A stretch of DNA of 64,000 nt. Origin: Alopecurus myosuroides. Taxonomy: Eukaryota; Streptophyta; Magnoliopsida; Poales; Poaceae. The stretch is from assembly GCA_028641055.1 (NCBI GenBank), contig CM054061.1, positions 56,248,993 through 56,312,992 of the forward strand, read 5' to 3'. Numbering within the stretch: the stretch's first letter is position 1; the number at the start of each line of letters is the position of its first letter. Made by a program: the position numbers and the translations under genes. A model generated the notes under the pieces. The model worked only from the letters and a program-made list of their open reading frames with translations, had not been told where the DNA came from and did no database searches. Below, one piece after another: positions 34,491 to 47,800 of this stretch.

Positions 34491-34600
34491 ATCCCACTGG
34501 GCATGTCTCACACTCCATCATATGTGAAGTCACCATGGATTCAAAAGGTGAACACATTCCTCTTCTATAACCCACTTTGTACCCCTTTGGATGGTATACT
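34491..34600 (+). repeat. Left fragment of a split LTR (gag-bearing element)
   Basis: About 110 bp between the end of Sirevirus homology and the BARE/Angela-like LTR. It directly precedes the target duplication ATACT (34596-34600), so before that insertion it was continuous with 59760 onward, an LTR ending at 60571. It is therefore probably the 5' beginning of that LTR. The exact start is uncertain within about 34475-34504, where several TG starts are possible. Confidence 0.45.
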
Positions 34601-36244
34601 TGAAGGGGTCGTTGCATAGAAAACAAAAATTTTCCTACGCGAGAGACATCCGAAAGGCCAAGATCTAATCTAGGAGACGAAGTGCAACGGGCAAAGAGAG
34701 GGTAAAGGAGAACACATACCCTCGAAGACACAAAGCGATACGAGATAAAATATCGTTGTTGGCGTAGTCGTACTCATACCGATTCCGAGAGCGAGAAGAT
34801 GTGCACCGCAATCCGGCAGTGCCTCCGTGATCGGCCACACGTACGGTTGATGACGACCTCCGTTCCCTCGATCCAGCGGGGAGGCGAAAGTAGATGATCC
34901 CTCGGAACTCCAGCAGCACGACGCCGTGGTGTGGTGGAGAAAAACATTGCTCAGGGCTTCGCCAAGCGCACGAACAAGTAGTGGAGCAGCGGCATGAGGG
35001 AGGAAGAGATGACACAAGTGTGTGTGTGTGTGGGAGAGGGAGCTCCCACCCCTCCTTTTATAGGAGGGGGGATGGCAGCCACGAATTTTTGGGTGTCTCC
35101 ACCTCTCCTTCATCATGTGAGTGGAGTCTCCACTCAACCCACTCATTCTTCCATTAATTCCCATTCAAAATCCCAAGGGTTTTCTTATTTTAATATTTGT
35201 TAATTCCATTAACAAACATTAACATATAACCCCTTGAGTTAGTTGTTAAATCTATTAGCAACCATTTGATAAGAATCCCCTTGAACTATTTCAAAATTAC
35301 CCGAAACAATTCCGGTGACTATTTCAATATTCCGCGAAACAATTTCGGTGATGTCCAAACGTTTCTCCGATATTCCGTATCCTCTCAAATGCATCATAGA
35401 ACCTTAAGTGTGTCACCCTACGGTTCACGAATAACATAGACATGATCGAGACACCTCTCCGATCAATAATCAACAGCGGGATCTGGAGATCCGTGATGAC
35501 TCCTATATATTCAATGATGACTCTCGTGATCGTGTGAACCATCAACGTCGTGAACTATTCCCTTTGTCTCGCGATATTTTACTTGTCTGAGATTCGATCA
35601 TTGGTATCAACCATACCTTGTTTAATCTCGTTACCGACAAGTACTCTTTTCTCGTTCCCATGATATAACATCCTTGTGATCATATCACGTGCTTGCAAGC
35701 GGTGTCGATGTGATATCACCGAGAGGGGCCAGAGTGTATCTCTCCGTCATTTTGGATGGACAAATCCCACTCTTGATCCATGATCCTCAACTAATAATTT
35801 CCAAATACCTAACGGCACCTTTATAGTCACCCTATTATTGTGTGACGTTTGATGACATCAAAGCACCCTTCCGGTATCAGTGATTGACATGATCTCATGG
35901 TCTAAGGAATAAGTTACTTCGTATGCAAGATATAACAATATAAACTAAATGACTTGATCGTATTGTTATCTTGATATTGGGTCTATGTTCATCACATCAT
36001 TCTTCTAATGATATGACCTCGTTATTAACAACATCCAATGTTCATGATCAGGAAACCTTGATCATCTATTAATCAACGAGCTAGTTAAAAGAGAGGCTTT
36101 ACTAGGAACCATTGTTTTTTATTAAACACACATGTATCAACGTTTCCGGTTAATACAATTCTAGCATGAGAAATAAACATTTATCATAAACAAGGAATAA
36201 GATAATAACCACTTTATTATTGCCTCTCTGGCATATTCCCTTCA
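34601..36244 (-). repeat. 3' LTR (minus sense) of the BARE/Angela-like element
   Basis: 1644 bp. It contains a (GT) run at 35018-35032 and, on the minus strand, a clear TATA box TATAAAAG (plus 35056-35063) followed by GC-rich sequence. It differs from the other LTR by substitutions and a 26-bp-scale indel near 35185 (LTR2 has extra 'taaataaataaaacaatttt'). Confidence 0.92.
35018..35032. repeat. GT microsatellite in LTR1 of the BARE/Angela-like element
   Basis: A run of GT dinucleotides; the homologous run in LTR2 (58503-58519) is one unit longer, a simple replication-slippage difference. Confidence 0.85.
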
Positions 36245-36257
36245 GTCTCCCACTTGC
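36245..36257 (-). other. Polypurine tract of the BARE/Angela-like element
   Basis: Minus-strand GCAAGTGGGAGAC directly before the LTR start TGAAGGG; Angela and BARE-1 elements carry the same AAGTGGGAGAC tract here. Confidence 0.85.
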
Positions 36258-38812
36258 ACTAGAGTCAATAATCTAGTCTGTAAGCATTTAACACATATGG
36301 CGTTCCAGTGTTATTACCATGCTTCGCATGCGGTAAACATCATCAAAAAGATCTGAACTGTTCAGATCCTATTGTATTTGCATGTTCTTTGCGTCTACAC
36401 GCATCACTCATTCTCTAATGAGACGACTTTGTATATATATAGTCAATCGGTGAAAACTTAATTCCTCATCTTAAACCGATGTCACTAACTTTGTGAAAAT
36501 GTAGTTTCATAGTGTTAGCATTCTTGGAAATTCACCAAGTTCCGGTGATACCTTAATTACTCAGCTTAAACTGATGTTACTAACATTGTGAAAATGTAGC
36601 TTCATAGTGTCAGCATTCTTGGAATTTCACCAAGTTCAATAAAGAACTCCTTGACACAAAATACGCTTATTATCAGTTGTCAACACAACGATATACTTTA
36701 GCCTTTGTTGTAGTATCTGTCACAATATTTTAATTTTGAAACTCTTTCAAATCCAGCATGGAACTTTCTTCCAGCCTATTGTGCTACCCTCCATCATGTA
36801 TTTTAATTGAGATAAAATTACTTGAATAAATGACAAGATTATTAGTGTAACATATTACAACTAATATTTTGTCATTACTACATAGGAAAACATATCCTTA
36901 GAATTTCTAAAATGACACAAGGATCTCTCCCACTGTTGTCTAATCATCATATGAATTATCCTACTATAACATTTTATAGCATAGGACTCATCTGGTTGTG
37001 TACATAGCATGGAAACATGACTTAGAAATCTCAATTTCAATGATGCTCATCATGTGTCAAAACACTTGAATCTTTCTCAATTATTTTCCATGTGACAAGA
37101 ACTCCTTCTTGTGATTTGGATATTGACTTACTTCAATATTTCATCTATGTAATTTGGCTTCAATTATATCAGGCGCTTCAATCCATCTCTTATAGATATT
37201 GATGCCCAATATCTTCTAAGCCTTTCATCAATATGAAAATCTTAACCATGTTAATTTAAAATACATATTTTCCAATCAACCATGTGTCATCTATATAAAG
37301 TATTGGAAATATGTCATATCGCTCCCACTTAATTTCTTGTAACTCTACAAGCATCTTTATCGTTCATGATGAAATCAAACTCTTTTGATAACTTCATTAA
37401 GGTAAAGATTTCAACTTCGTTATGCTCACTTCAACCATTGAAGTGTGCTTACCTTTCTAGCAACCTTTTGAATTTTACAAAAATCTCAGACTGTGTCAAG
37501 TACACATCTTTGATCAAACTTCCTCGAGAGGAGAGTTGGTTTTGTTATTCAACTTCCATATCATAATATGTAACTTTTGCTAGAACTATCCGCAAAGACT
37601 AAGCATCACTATGGAAGATCAAAATCTTGTAGTAGTCAACTCTTTGAACTTCGTCGGAAACAACTTTTCGATAAGTACAACTCTCGAAGGATGTAAGAAT
37701 CCATGTCTTTGTATCTATATAGACCCTTTTGCTATCGTTAGGCATCATGCCTATCAAAATAACTACCAAGTCACATACTTGATATTCATACAAGGATACT
37801 ATGGCGGATATAATGACTCATAGTCAATATTACGAAGTCAGGGCCCGTCATTTGCTTCCTTTATAAGGTCCAGGTACTTTGTTGTCAAAACAACACTTTA
37901 TTCTTAAACCACAAGTTGGTCTAAGTACAAAGTTTTTGGACTTTTGTGGTTCAGTACGCAAACTCATCCGAAGTATCTACAACAGATGTAGTGTCTTCTA
38001 CTTTGTCAAAATAGCAAACCCCAGAACAACATCCAGTGCCGCGCTACTCTTGACATGATAACTAAGATTCTCTAATCTTTTTGAGTTTGTACCGTGCTCC
38101 CACTCACTTGTTTCGCAAGAAGTAGTTTCTCGAGAAATCAACCCTTTTTGAAAAACAACATTTGTCTTTGGTCGGTGATAGGAGAAATACCCAATGTATT
38201 CTTTAGAATAACCTTATAAACATATATTTATCCCATTTTGGTTGTAAACATTTTACACATGCTATGTATACCAAAACTTAAGAAAATTACAATTCGGGTC
38301 ACTACCCAAACCATATCTTATATGTTGTCAATTTCAACGGATCATGATGGTGCTCTTTTCCGTGGAAAAACGGTTGTCACTAATGTATAAACTACAAAAT
38401 TATAATGGCATTTTTATTAATCTTACCATGTCCAACAAGGTTTGATTTTGTCTCTCGAGCACTCCAAACTAAAGTGGGGTAATTCGAGTAATATAAGTTG
38501 TAGAACAATTCTGCAACTTCTCGGATGTTTTGCTAAACTTGTAACTCAAACTTTATCCTTTATGATCCAATCATAAATACTTGATTATCTTGTTACATTG
38601 ATTTTTTACTTCATATTAACAACCTTTTGAACCAATTCAAAATGTCAAACTCCATTCTCTTTAAATAGATATACTCACATATCTACTCAAATTATCGACA
38701 TAGTTTTATGAAGAAAAAATTAATCCACCATACATGACTACACATAATAGACTATATACATCAATATGTATAATCTCCACTAAATTAGTCTTCCATTCTA
38801 CTTTGGCCTATG
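36258..38812 (-). pseudogene. Decayed Copia pol (BARE/Angela-like), minus strand
   Basis: No open frame over 70 codons, but minus-strand codons at 37286-37300 read LYIDD in the context of TLYIDDTWLIGKYV, the Copia reverse-transcriptase catalytic motif (LYVDDILLIGND in intact Angela). Many stops and AT-biased substitutions surround it. The sequence at 38100-38320 (minus) also resembles the linker upstream of the RT core. This is an old, inactive gene body; the nested complex inserted at 38812. Confidence 0.65.
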
Positions 38813-41800
38813 TGTCACATCCCAATTTTGGATTACCTGATAACACAGTTGTTTTGCTAATTGCTTGACAAGTAAACTATGGTTGTGTTTGTTTGAGTGC
38901 AACTAAACAAACTAATTATATAAACTTACATGGCTAAGAAATGGAAAGCAAACTTAAAAAGATAGCAAAGCAGTAAACTAAAAATATTCAACATATTGTT
39001 CCAATGACCTTGGCAATATTTTATAAAGTAAATATTGATCAAAGGGTTTTCCAAAACTATCTTATGAATCCCATACTTGTTGAATATTATTCCAAGGCCT
39101 AAATTAAGAAAGAGGAAACACTTAATTAATTTCCCTAAAAGATTATCAGGAAAAAGAGGCTTTCTTAGATGCTTCACCAAAATCTTATCAAATGTTTTTC
39201 CAACCTTGCAAGCTTAAAAACAAAAGGATTGGAGAGCATTGACTTGCTACCCCTAGTCACATAAATATTTTGGCAAAGCATTGTTAAAGAAAAGCCAAGT
39301 GCCTTATTAAATTGAATTTCCAATATTTCCAGAAACAGGAAACTCAAACAAGTTACTATTGGAAACTTTCTTCAAATGATCTGAAATTAATACCAGTGCT
39401 TCCTTATATCAAATAAGGAACACACACAAGAGGAGACCAAAAAACTGAATCAATTAAAGTCCTGAAAACATGAGTTTTCTCCACAGCAACAATTGGAATT
39501 TTGAACAAGTTTGTTCTACAAACTTTTTCAAAATGCCATGAAATAAATACCACATGCTCTATATCATAAAAAGGATGAAAACCAAAAGGGCACAATTTTT
39601 TGAATTGATTAAGTTGCCAAAAACCCCTGTTTTCTAGACATCACCTTTCTGAAATTTGAACAAGTTTGTTCTATGAAGTAACTCAAAATGACTTGAATTT
39701 TCTACCACACAAGGAACACACCAAATAAGGAATGTGTGCCAAAAATTATCATTTTTGGAAGCTCCTAAGTAGTCTAATAAATTCAATGTCCATTTATGTA
39801 AGAATTGAAATTTGAACAACTTTGAACTATCAAGTTTATGCAATTGAGCCAAATTTCACAGATGTTGTACATCTCAACTAATAAGAATTTTGGGCAAAAG
39901 AATTTTAAATTTTGACTTTGTTTTCCTAGTGAAAACCACATTTTTCAGAGAAGAAAAGGACCTATTTGTAAATAGCCAAAGACCAAATTGTAATCCGAGT
40001 CATCTTCTTCCTAGCTCCTCTGTAGCAGCAGTCCCCTACACCATTTCCTTTGAGTGGAAGGTTTTGAGGTGGATAAGAACCCCCCCATGTGCTCTTGTCT
40101 GCTATCTGCCCCTCTCTCTCCCCTCAAGCTTCCTCACTCTCTCTCTCTCTGAAAAATCCCCAACCGAAACCCTAGCTATTAGCTCGCCGTCGATCGGCCG
40201 TTTCCGAGCTCGCCGCCGGCCGCCGTGGTTCCCATCCTCTCCACCTCGTCTTGCTGAGCACCCCTGCTGAAGGAATCATGGAGAAACGACTCGAGGAGGC
40301 CGCGCCGTCCGATTTCGTCTCCGAGCCCGGCGCACTCCGGCGAGCTATCGCCGTCGCATTGCTCCTCCTCCGACCTCACCGAGCTCTCCATCGCGTCTAG
40401 GGTGAGCACGCGGACCTCACGGTTCCTTTTTCCCTCTCCCTCTCCCTCTAAATCTCCGCCGCGCCTAGCTCGCTTTCCGGCCACCGTGCGCCACCGTCGC
40501 CGCCGCTCTCCGGTGACCTCCCCGGAAACGAGACCACACTCTTTTAGTCGCCCGCATCGAGTACGACTCGTAGATGGTTTGGAATCGTAAAATGGTAAAC
40601 GGAATCGCTCGATTTTGGCTCGCCGGAGTCGTTCCCGCCAGCGATGACGTCGCGCTGACGCCAGCGCCTTGACCCCGCGCTGGGCAGGTCAAACCTGCAC
40701 GTGTGGGCCGCGTCTGCCGCGTGGCCGCCTGGCCCGCGGGTCAGCGGCTACGGCTAGATCCGCCCCGCGGTAAAGCTAGATCTGGCCAGCCCAAAAGTGG
40801 ATCTGGCCCATCCACCCTAGTTTTTCCATTTAATTTTCACAGAATGGTACATGTTTACTTTTGGACTTAAAGACCTACCTAAAATATGAATTTGACCAAG
40901 ACAAAAATTCACAGTTGTAAAGAAACAAAATCTAAACCACCTCCAATTTGTAGATCTACATTTGGATGAATATTTTAGAAATGAAAAATGTTTTGGCAAC
41001 AGGTACCAGAAACAGAAAAATAAGCACCATTTTAATTTCACAACTCAGAATGAGGTGTATCCAATCGCATTGGAAAGCCCTTGAAATTTCCTAACAGGAT
41101 CAATTAACCTTGCTTCCAAATTCCTAATATTTTTGAAATGGCATGCAATTTTGTAAAACACCAGAGAGCACTTTGGTGATTTTTATAAAATTATTAAAAA
41201 TGATTTTTGATGCAAACTCAATTGGGTGGTCTTGTATATGTTTAGGGCTACCCAAACCTAGATGGGTTTAATTTTTAGAGCATCATAGAAAATTTGGTGG
41301 ACAGATCCTTAAATTGCTTGTTTCTGCCATTCTGGCATTTTAGGTATTTAAATTGAGTGATTATATTTTTGTGTTGCAATATTGTTTTCTAGCATGTACA
41401 AGTTGTGTGAACTTGTTTTCTAAGGTTTACTTAGCCATTTTAGCATGTTAGATTGTGTGGACTTGAGTTGAGAAGAAATAGGATTTTTGTTAGTAGCATA
41501 TGTTTTATCTCTAGTTTATACTTGCATAGAATTTTTGAGTGATAAATTATGTGCAAGCACTTGGATTGTTGATTGAATCCAGTACCATGTTGGTACTTAT
41601 TTTGTGTTGGTATCGCCTCTGCTTGCTTGCATTTGAGTTGGTAGAGAAGCATGAGTAGTTTAGTCATCACTATGCAAATGTTGGAAAAATTCTCTCATGT
41701 GTAGAAGTTTTGGCATAAAAATTTGTGGTTGTGTAGCCACATATTTTTGTGTTGTGCTCATAGGACCAGTAGCATTTTCATTATGTTTTTATGAGTACTT

Positions 41801-44800
41801 GAACCCTAAAGTTTTCACTTGTGTGGGAATAATAGCATGAGTAACATTACCTTGCTTATGTTAGCATCCTATTATTTTCTACTAGTATTGTTATTGCACT
41901 AGATGCTAGTTTAGGCTTTTGTTAATTTTTAGCAAGTATGACCAGAGGCCTTGTGACCTCTTAATGCTTTGTTATGCTAGTGGAACACCCACTGGTATCA
42001 TTTCATTTTTGGAGGAAACATTATTTCCCCCACACTAGATGTGTTTCTTTTATATAGTTCTATAACTAATAAGTGCCTAGTATTTTTGCCTTGGGATTTT
42101 AAGTGCTAAAGGAAAATGTGTATGCTTATGTTTGTAAGTGGTTGTAATCATGTGTGGCTTGCTAGGAAAATCCATCTTTGGAGTGTTGTTTGATTCCTCT
42201 AGTAATGCCCTTTTTATTACCACTAGTATGTAGGAGTTGCCCTGCAAATTGATGCATTGTTTTATTTAAATGGGATATTTTGTTATAGCAAGTATAGATG
42301 TTTTTCACTCCTGTTTTTATGACATGGACCCTCTGGTTGTATTTCAATTACTTGATTGAAATCATCCATTGGTTCTTCATGTTTGAGCAGTACTAGTTTC
42401 CCTAGCATTTTTGTATTGACTTATTTTTTCTGCCAACTTGTGTTTGGTAGATAGTTGTGTATCCTAGCATGAGGACATGTTTTCATTTCCCATTATGATA
42501 ACATGGTTCCTTGTTTGCATTTTATTACTTTACTTGTTATGCATGATTGCATAGCAAACCCTTAGTAGAAGCATGTCTATAGGATTCCTCCTTTTTAGTC
42601 ATTGTTTCTATTGTTCTCACTATGAGAATTGTGTGTTTTGTGATGAGTCTATTACCTTGCTACACTTGTGTAGGATCACTGATTTGTACAAGTAACTTTT
42701 TCAAATCATGTGCCTTATTTATTCTTGGTGTGAATTTAGGCTTAGTAGGATAGCTATTTTTTTTTCTTTTTATGGTTTGGTGGATAGACCCATTGCCATG
42801 ATTATTATTGTGCATGTTTTATATACTTTTAGTAGTCTCACCCTTGTGAAACTAAGTGTATTTTGGGTTTATTAATATCTTGGTATGAGAGTGGCACACC
42901 CACTGAATCCATGATATTAAGGTTGTGAGATATGTTCCTCCAACCTTAAGCTGTCTTATTAAATGGCATTTCTGCCAAGTGTGTTTGTTTGATTGTTTGC
43001 TCCATTAATAATTGTGTGATTGGTTATTATTAGTTTCCTTGCTGTATGTATTGTTATGTATGGTTGCTTGCCTTGATTGGTTCTGAATGTGTGTCCTTTA
43101 TTCTCTTTACGACGTTAGAAAACAAAGAGGAAGGGAGTGTCGTGAAGCTCTGTTCCAAGTTCCAGTCACTCCAAAACCAGGGACACAAGGAGTTACCAGG
43201 CAAGCCATCCTGATGCTTGCTGATACAATACTTATCATTATCTATCATGCATGTTTTACCTCTGAAGTTTTACCAAAACTTGATTATCAAAACTATTTTT
43301 TGATGTGGCTATTACTACTATACTAGTATATAGGTTACTATTATGCCAGTAGTTAAACTTGGTAATACCAAGCCCATAAGCCACCATATGGTATTTATTA
43401 CCATCAAATATACTAGTCCCTAAGTGGACACCCTAAAATTGTGATTCTACAAAACAAAGGCTTTACGGAAAAACCCGGAGAAAAGGCGGATCCTTATTCT
43501 CCGGAGGAATGTGGAAGTGGTCATTTTTGAGAAATTGGTGTTTTAAAAAATGACACATAACCTAGTCTTTGCCAGACAACCTTTACCGTACTGCCACTCT
43601 ACCCCTATATGGGTATGGGGCCTATCTAGATGCTTGAACTTGTTAGTGTATGCTTTATTCCAAAGTGCTATAGAGGAGCGGATTCTCTGAACCGAAGTGT
43701 CGCCAGGAGAGGGAAACGGGACATACACAGTGTGGGATTAATTTTCCCTCCGGATGTGACAGCTGGGCCTCCTGGCTAGGCAGGGCGGGTCCTGATGCCG
43801 GGGAGACAACCCATCTGAAGGAATGAGCATATACTAGCTTGTGTCAGAGTGGACAGTTAGGATCAAATTCTCTGGTGCTTGCATATCGCTGTGACGATCC
43901 ATGGGTGGTCCATGGCAGAGTTCTGTATCTGGTGGATGTGTACACCTCTGCAGAGTACAACTTTTTCGAAGAAGCCGCGTCCTCGGATATGGACAGTTGA
44001 ATGGCCATGTAGCTAGCATTGTGTCAATGTTTTCAAAATAGGAAGTTTTTGAAAAGGAATTTTTGAAGGGAAGTGTTGAACTTGTGAAGTTCGGAAAGGA
44101 AGGAAAACGTATACCGTGGAGGTATCGTGGATGATGAAAAGCCAGATGTTGTTATACAAAACAAAGTGTTTTGCAAAGAAAACCTTTTCTACTCTAAGCA
44201 AGAATTCTGGAAACTGATTCCAAGAAGTTTTGCAAAGAGAAAATATTCTTTAACAAAGTTTTACAAAACCTCTTGTACATGTGATATCGACAAGAGAAAT
44301 AAAACTATATTATTTTCTTCTGAAGTATCTTCTTCAACGAAGATACAGATTAACCAACTGCAACTGTGGTGTCATCGTATATGAACACCATTGATAGTGA
44401 ACCCTATTTATAGCCTACCTATTCCACCATATAAGCATATTTGCATGTTTGGTAAGTCACATGATGGATGTCTTGCTGAGTACATTCAAATGTACTCATT
44501 ATGGTTTCGCCCCTGGTATCTACTTGCCAGACTTTGAGAAGGAGCCTCCGAAGAAGATCTATGAAGAGAAGTACGGAGCTGACGGCTTTGCGAACTAGGA
44601 TCGTCTCCAGGTCAGCAGCCTGTAGGTTAAGGCGTGACTTGGGCTCATCTACGTTGTGTTTTTAATTGTCTTCCGCTGTGTTTGATAAGTTTCCTGCCCT
44701 ACGTGGCAGTTGTGTTAAACTTGATCATGTGATCATGTAATACCTTTATGTATTCGTGTAATGGATGATGTATTTCTGTGTGCCAACTGTGTATGTTGTT

Positions 44801-44873
44801 CACGACTGATCTTTCTGGGATCGTGAATGTATGCATACGGAGGGTTTCAGACTGCCGGTCTGGGGTCCTTACA
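38813..44873 (+). repeat. LTR-A of the LARD-like complex
   Basis: 6061 bp, TGTCACATCCC to GGGTCCTTACA. It is AT-rich except a GC-rich island at about 40090-40800. The small open frames inside it (for example 39890-40270, 40402-40590, 43087-43326) recur in LTR-B and have no recognised domain. It is matched end to end by LTR-B with small indels (offset 9700 at the start, 9690 at the end). Confidence 0.93.
40090..40800 (+). promoter_or_regulatory. GC-rich island in LTR-A, promoter or captured 5' gene region
   Basis: A 700-bp CpG-dense segment within an AT-rich LTR. It has a pyrimidine-rich (ct)n leader ending 'aaccgaaaccctagc' (40161-40175) and then GC-rich codon-like sequence, reminiscent of a grass gene's 5' UTR and first exon. 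The copy in LTR-B is at about 49780-50490. Reading frames differ between copies through indels, so I do not call a protein. It may be the LTR promoter or a transduced host 5' end. Confidence 0.4.
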
Positions 44874-44877
44874 GAGT

Positions 44878-44890
44878 TGGTATTAGAGCT
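44878..44890 (+). other. Primer-binding site of the LARD-like element
   Basis: TGGTATTAGAGCT, four bases after LTR-A, is a tRNA-Met-type site with T for C at one position. The same site recurs after LTR-B at 54568-54580, which is why the segment following LTR-B must be a second internal domain. Confidence 0.8.
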
Positions 44891-47800
44891 ATCCTGACCT
44901 TAGGAGACCTTAGTTAGCATGGGCGTCAGATAGGAAAGAAAAGTATTTTTGAGTAAAAACCTATTTACTATCTACATTATTTTTATCTAAGGGAATTTTA
45001 GTATATTTTCCCTCCTTATTATCTTATCAAAAGATTCTAAAGGCATATCTCTCTCGGTTAAGAGTTTATTTCTTACTTGTTTGCAACTGCTCCGCTCTGT
45101 TTTTGAAACATCTCTCGTCTTTGAAGTTTTCTGTTCAGAAAATAGTTGGGGTTTCAAAAACAAATTGTTGCATATTCTTACCTCTCTCAGTTAAAAGTTT
45201 TATCAAAACTTTACTTCTACTATCTTGTTTCCATCTAAAAACTTGTATACTTGACGATGTCCCGAGAAGACCAAAATAATTGCCTAGCTCTACAGTGATG
45301 ATGGTCAGAAGTAGATATAGTTCTTCAGCCACTTCTAGGATTTTTGGATCAGTCTAGTTTGGAGTAATTTAGCGATGATTCCATTAGTCGCCTCCCCCGA
45401 CGTAGCTCCAATGGATCCTTGCTTGTGTGTTATGGCTTGCTTATGTGTGTCCGTAGGACTTTGTGCTATTGTGTGGTGTAGAATGTGGTTCATCTAGGCC
45501 TCTATATGTTTGTGGGGTGCTCAAAATTTGCAAATTTGTGATTGCCCCGCTCTTGTTTTTGAATCGCCCCTTGTTAGGTTTTTGCAAGAAAAAATGTTTG
45601 TATAATATTCAAAAACAAGAATTTGTTGCTTAGACTTATACTGGTTTTCGCTTCATCTTGCGACCCGTCGTGAACCACCACCATCTCCCCCACAATCAAT
45701 GAAAGCACCGTTGGACCTAAATAGAGGACCATCAAGCCACACGAGCTGATAGCGTTGCTACCAGTGATGCACTCCAACAACGAACGCCCTCAAAGAAGAA
45801 AAGGCGTGAATGCACCAACCACTACTGACCAAAACCTCTATGTTTGTTTGTTTGCAAAAGACTCTTTGTACCCTGTTGGCTAAATGTCGCACCTTTTTAT
45901 GTTCCATTTTAAAAGACCAAACAAGAGAAATCCCCTTTTAAAAATTTATATACCTCCCTCCTCTGGAGAAAGGTGCAAAAGAAGTCTTCACATGCCATGA
46001 TGCGCAACCCCCTCAAAAGCCAATCCGAAGAGCACGATTCAATATTCGACGTATGACGCTAGTCGTATCTTGTCGGACAAACATGATTAAATAGAAAGCT
46101 AACAAGACTAACATGCTTTGCCTAATCTTAGGTTGACACCTAACCAAAGCATGCAAACTACTGACAACTCTTTCTAAACCAAGGAATTAAGTGACTTACG
46201 ACACCTTTTAATCTAGTTGGTAAAAAGGAGAAGTCACGAGAAAATAAAATGATGACCTATTCGATTACTAGTCAATAGGATATCATGTGTATCTACGTTG
46301 GAAACCAAATCTTAGTAGACATTGTAGGTACTATGAGATTCGGGGTTTAGAAATTAAGTGAACGATGGAATGGTTATGATAGATCTAGAGAACAACAGTT
46401 TTCCTGTCTTTGCTTCTTTGTGTGCTCTTGATTGAAATAAATTTGTGTTTTGTTCAATCTTGCTTCCTAACTTATATGGAGTTGTTAGGACTTGTTATTA
46501 TGTTGATTTCTTACAATAAATCTACCCTAGAAAGTGTGTGCATGATTGGAGACTCGAATAAAAATGAAAGAGCATTTGTTACCTTCTAGTTTATTTGGAA
46601 GTATTGTGAGAACTAGATCTGTGTATACTTTCTTAGTAGATTTTGTGCTATGTTTTTCTTTGAGTCCAGTACCATTTAGGTACTGTTATTTTGATGCTTG
46701 TACCTCGGTTATCTTGCATGTCTCTTAATAGTAAAGCATGTGTAAGCATTGCTATCAATATGCACTAGTATTGTTTCACTAGATTAATTAGCCTTATATT
46801 TTTATCTTGTATGAAAAGTTTTTCATGAGTAACCAGAGGCTTAGTACCTAGTTTTCCTTGCTATTAGTAGGCCATAGTCCACTGGTCCCATTGCATTTTG
46901 GCTTGAGGATGAAAATCCCCAACCATACACATGTGTGAAAATAGCATGTTTCACTATGTGATTGATTTCTATTTTCCACCATGGAAAATATAATTGTTTC
47001 TTTTCACTTATGCAAGTGAGAAGTTTATTTCTTATTAGTAAAGACTAATATGTTTAGGTGTGATCCTTTTGTTAGCATAATATTCCTTAGGGGTATCATG
47101 TTAATAAATGTTTCACTATCGGGTGCTAAAATTAAATTGTTCGCAAATAAAATAAATTCCTCTTGATTGGTAGATTGTTTGTGAATAATTTTAAATTGAG
47201 TGTATGGATTTTTGAAAAGGTTTAGATAACTTTTCATTAATTGCATAGCTAATGGTTGTGTGAGTTATACCTTGCTTGTTTGCTAGTAATTGGTTAAAGA
47301 AAACATAAATTGCTAAAAGAAATTTATGCATGCTAAATGGTTGATTCATAGAATTACTTTGGTGTTTGTGCTTACTAACATGAGTAGGATTGGTGTACTG
47401 TTATTAGGTACACTTATATTCATGACTTGCTTGTTTAAGTTTAAACATCAGGATAGCATTGTTTGCTTCTCTAGAGTGAAACTAGTTTCACCACTAGAAA
47501 ATGGTGATTTTTGCTCTAGTATTACTCTCTTTTATTTTATGAGTATATGTGTTGATATAGCATGTTTAGGAAGTTATTACTTCTGTTATCATGCCATGAA
47601 TTATTTAGTTTCATGTTCTATGGTTATAGGATATGATTATCTCTTATAGCATGCTGGTGTAGATTTTTCATACTAGTGTGTTATTTGTGCAGTCCTGTTT
47701 TTTTATGCCTGTGTAATAGGAGTTTTATCTTGTGTGAAGATGGCATTTTAGAGTATCTTTATGATTGGATTAATTGGTTTTTAGCTACTGGTTGTTTGAT

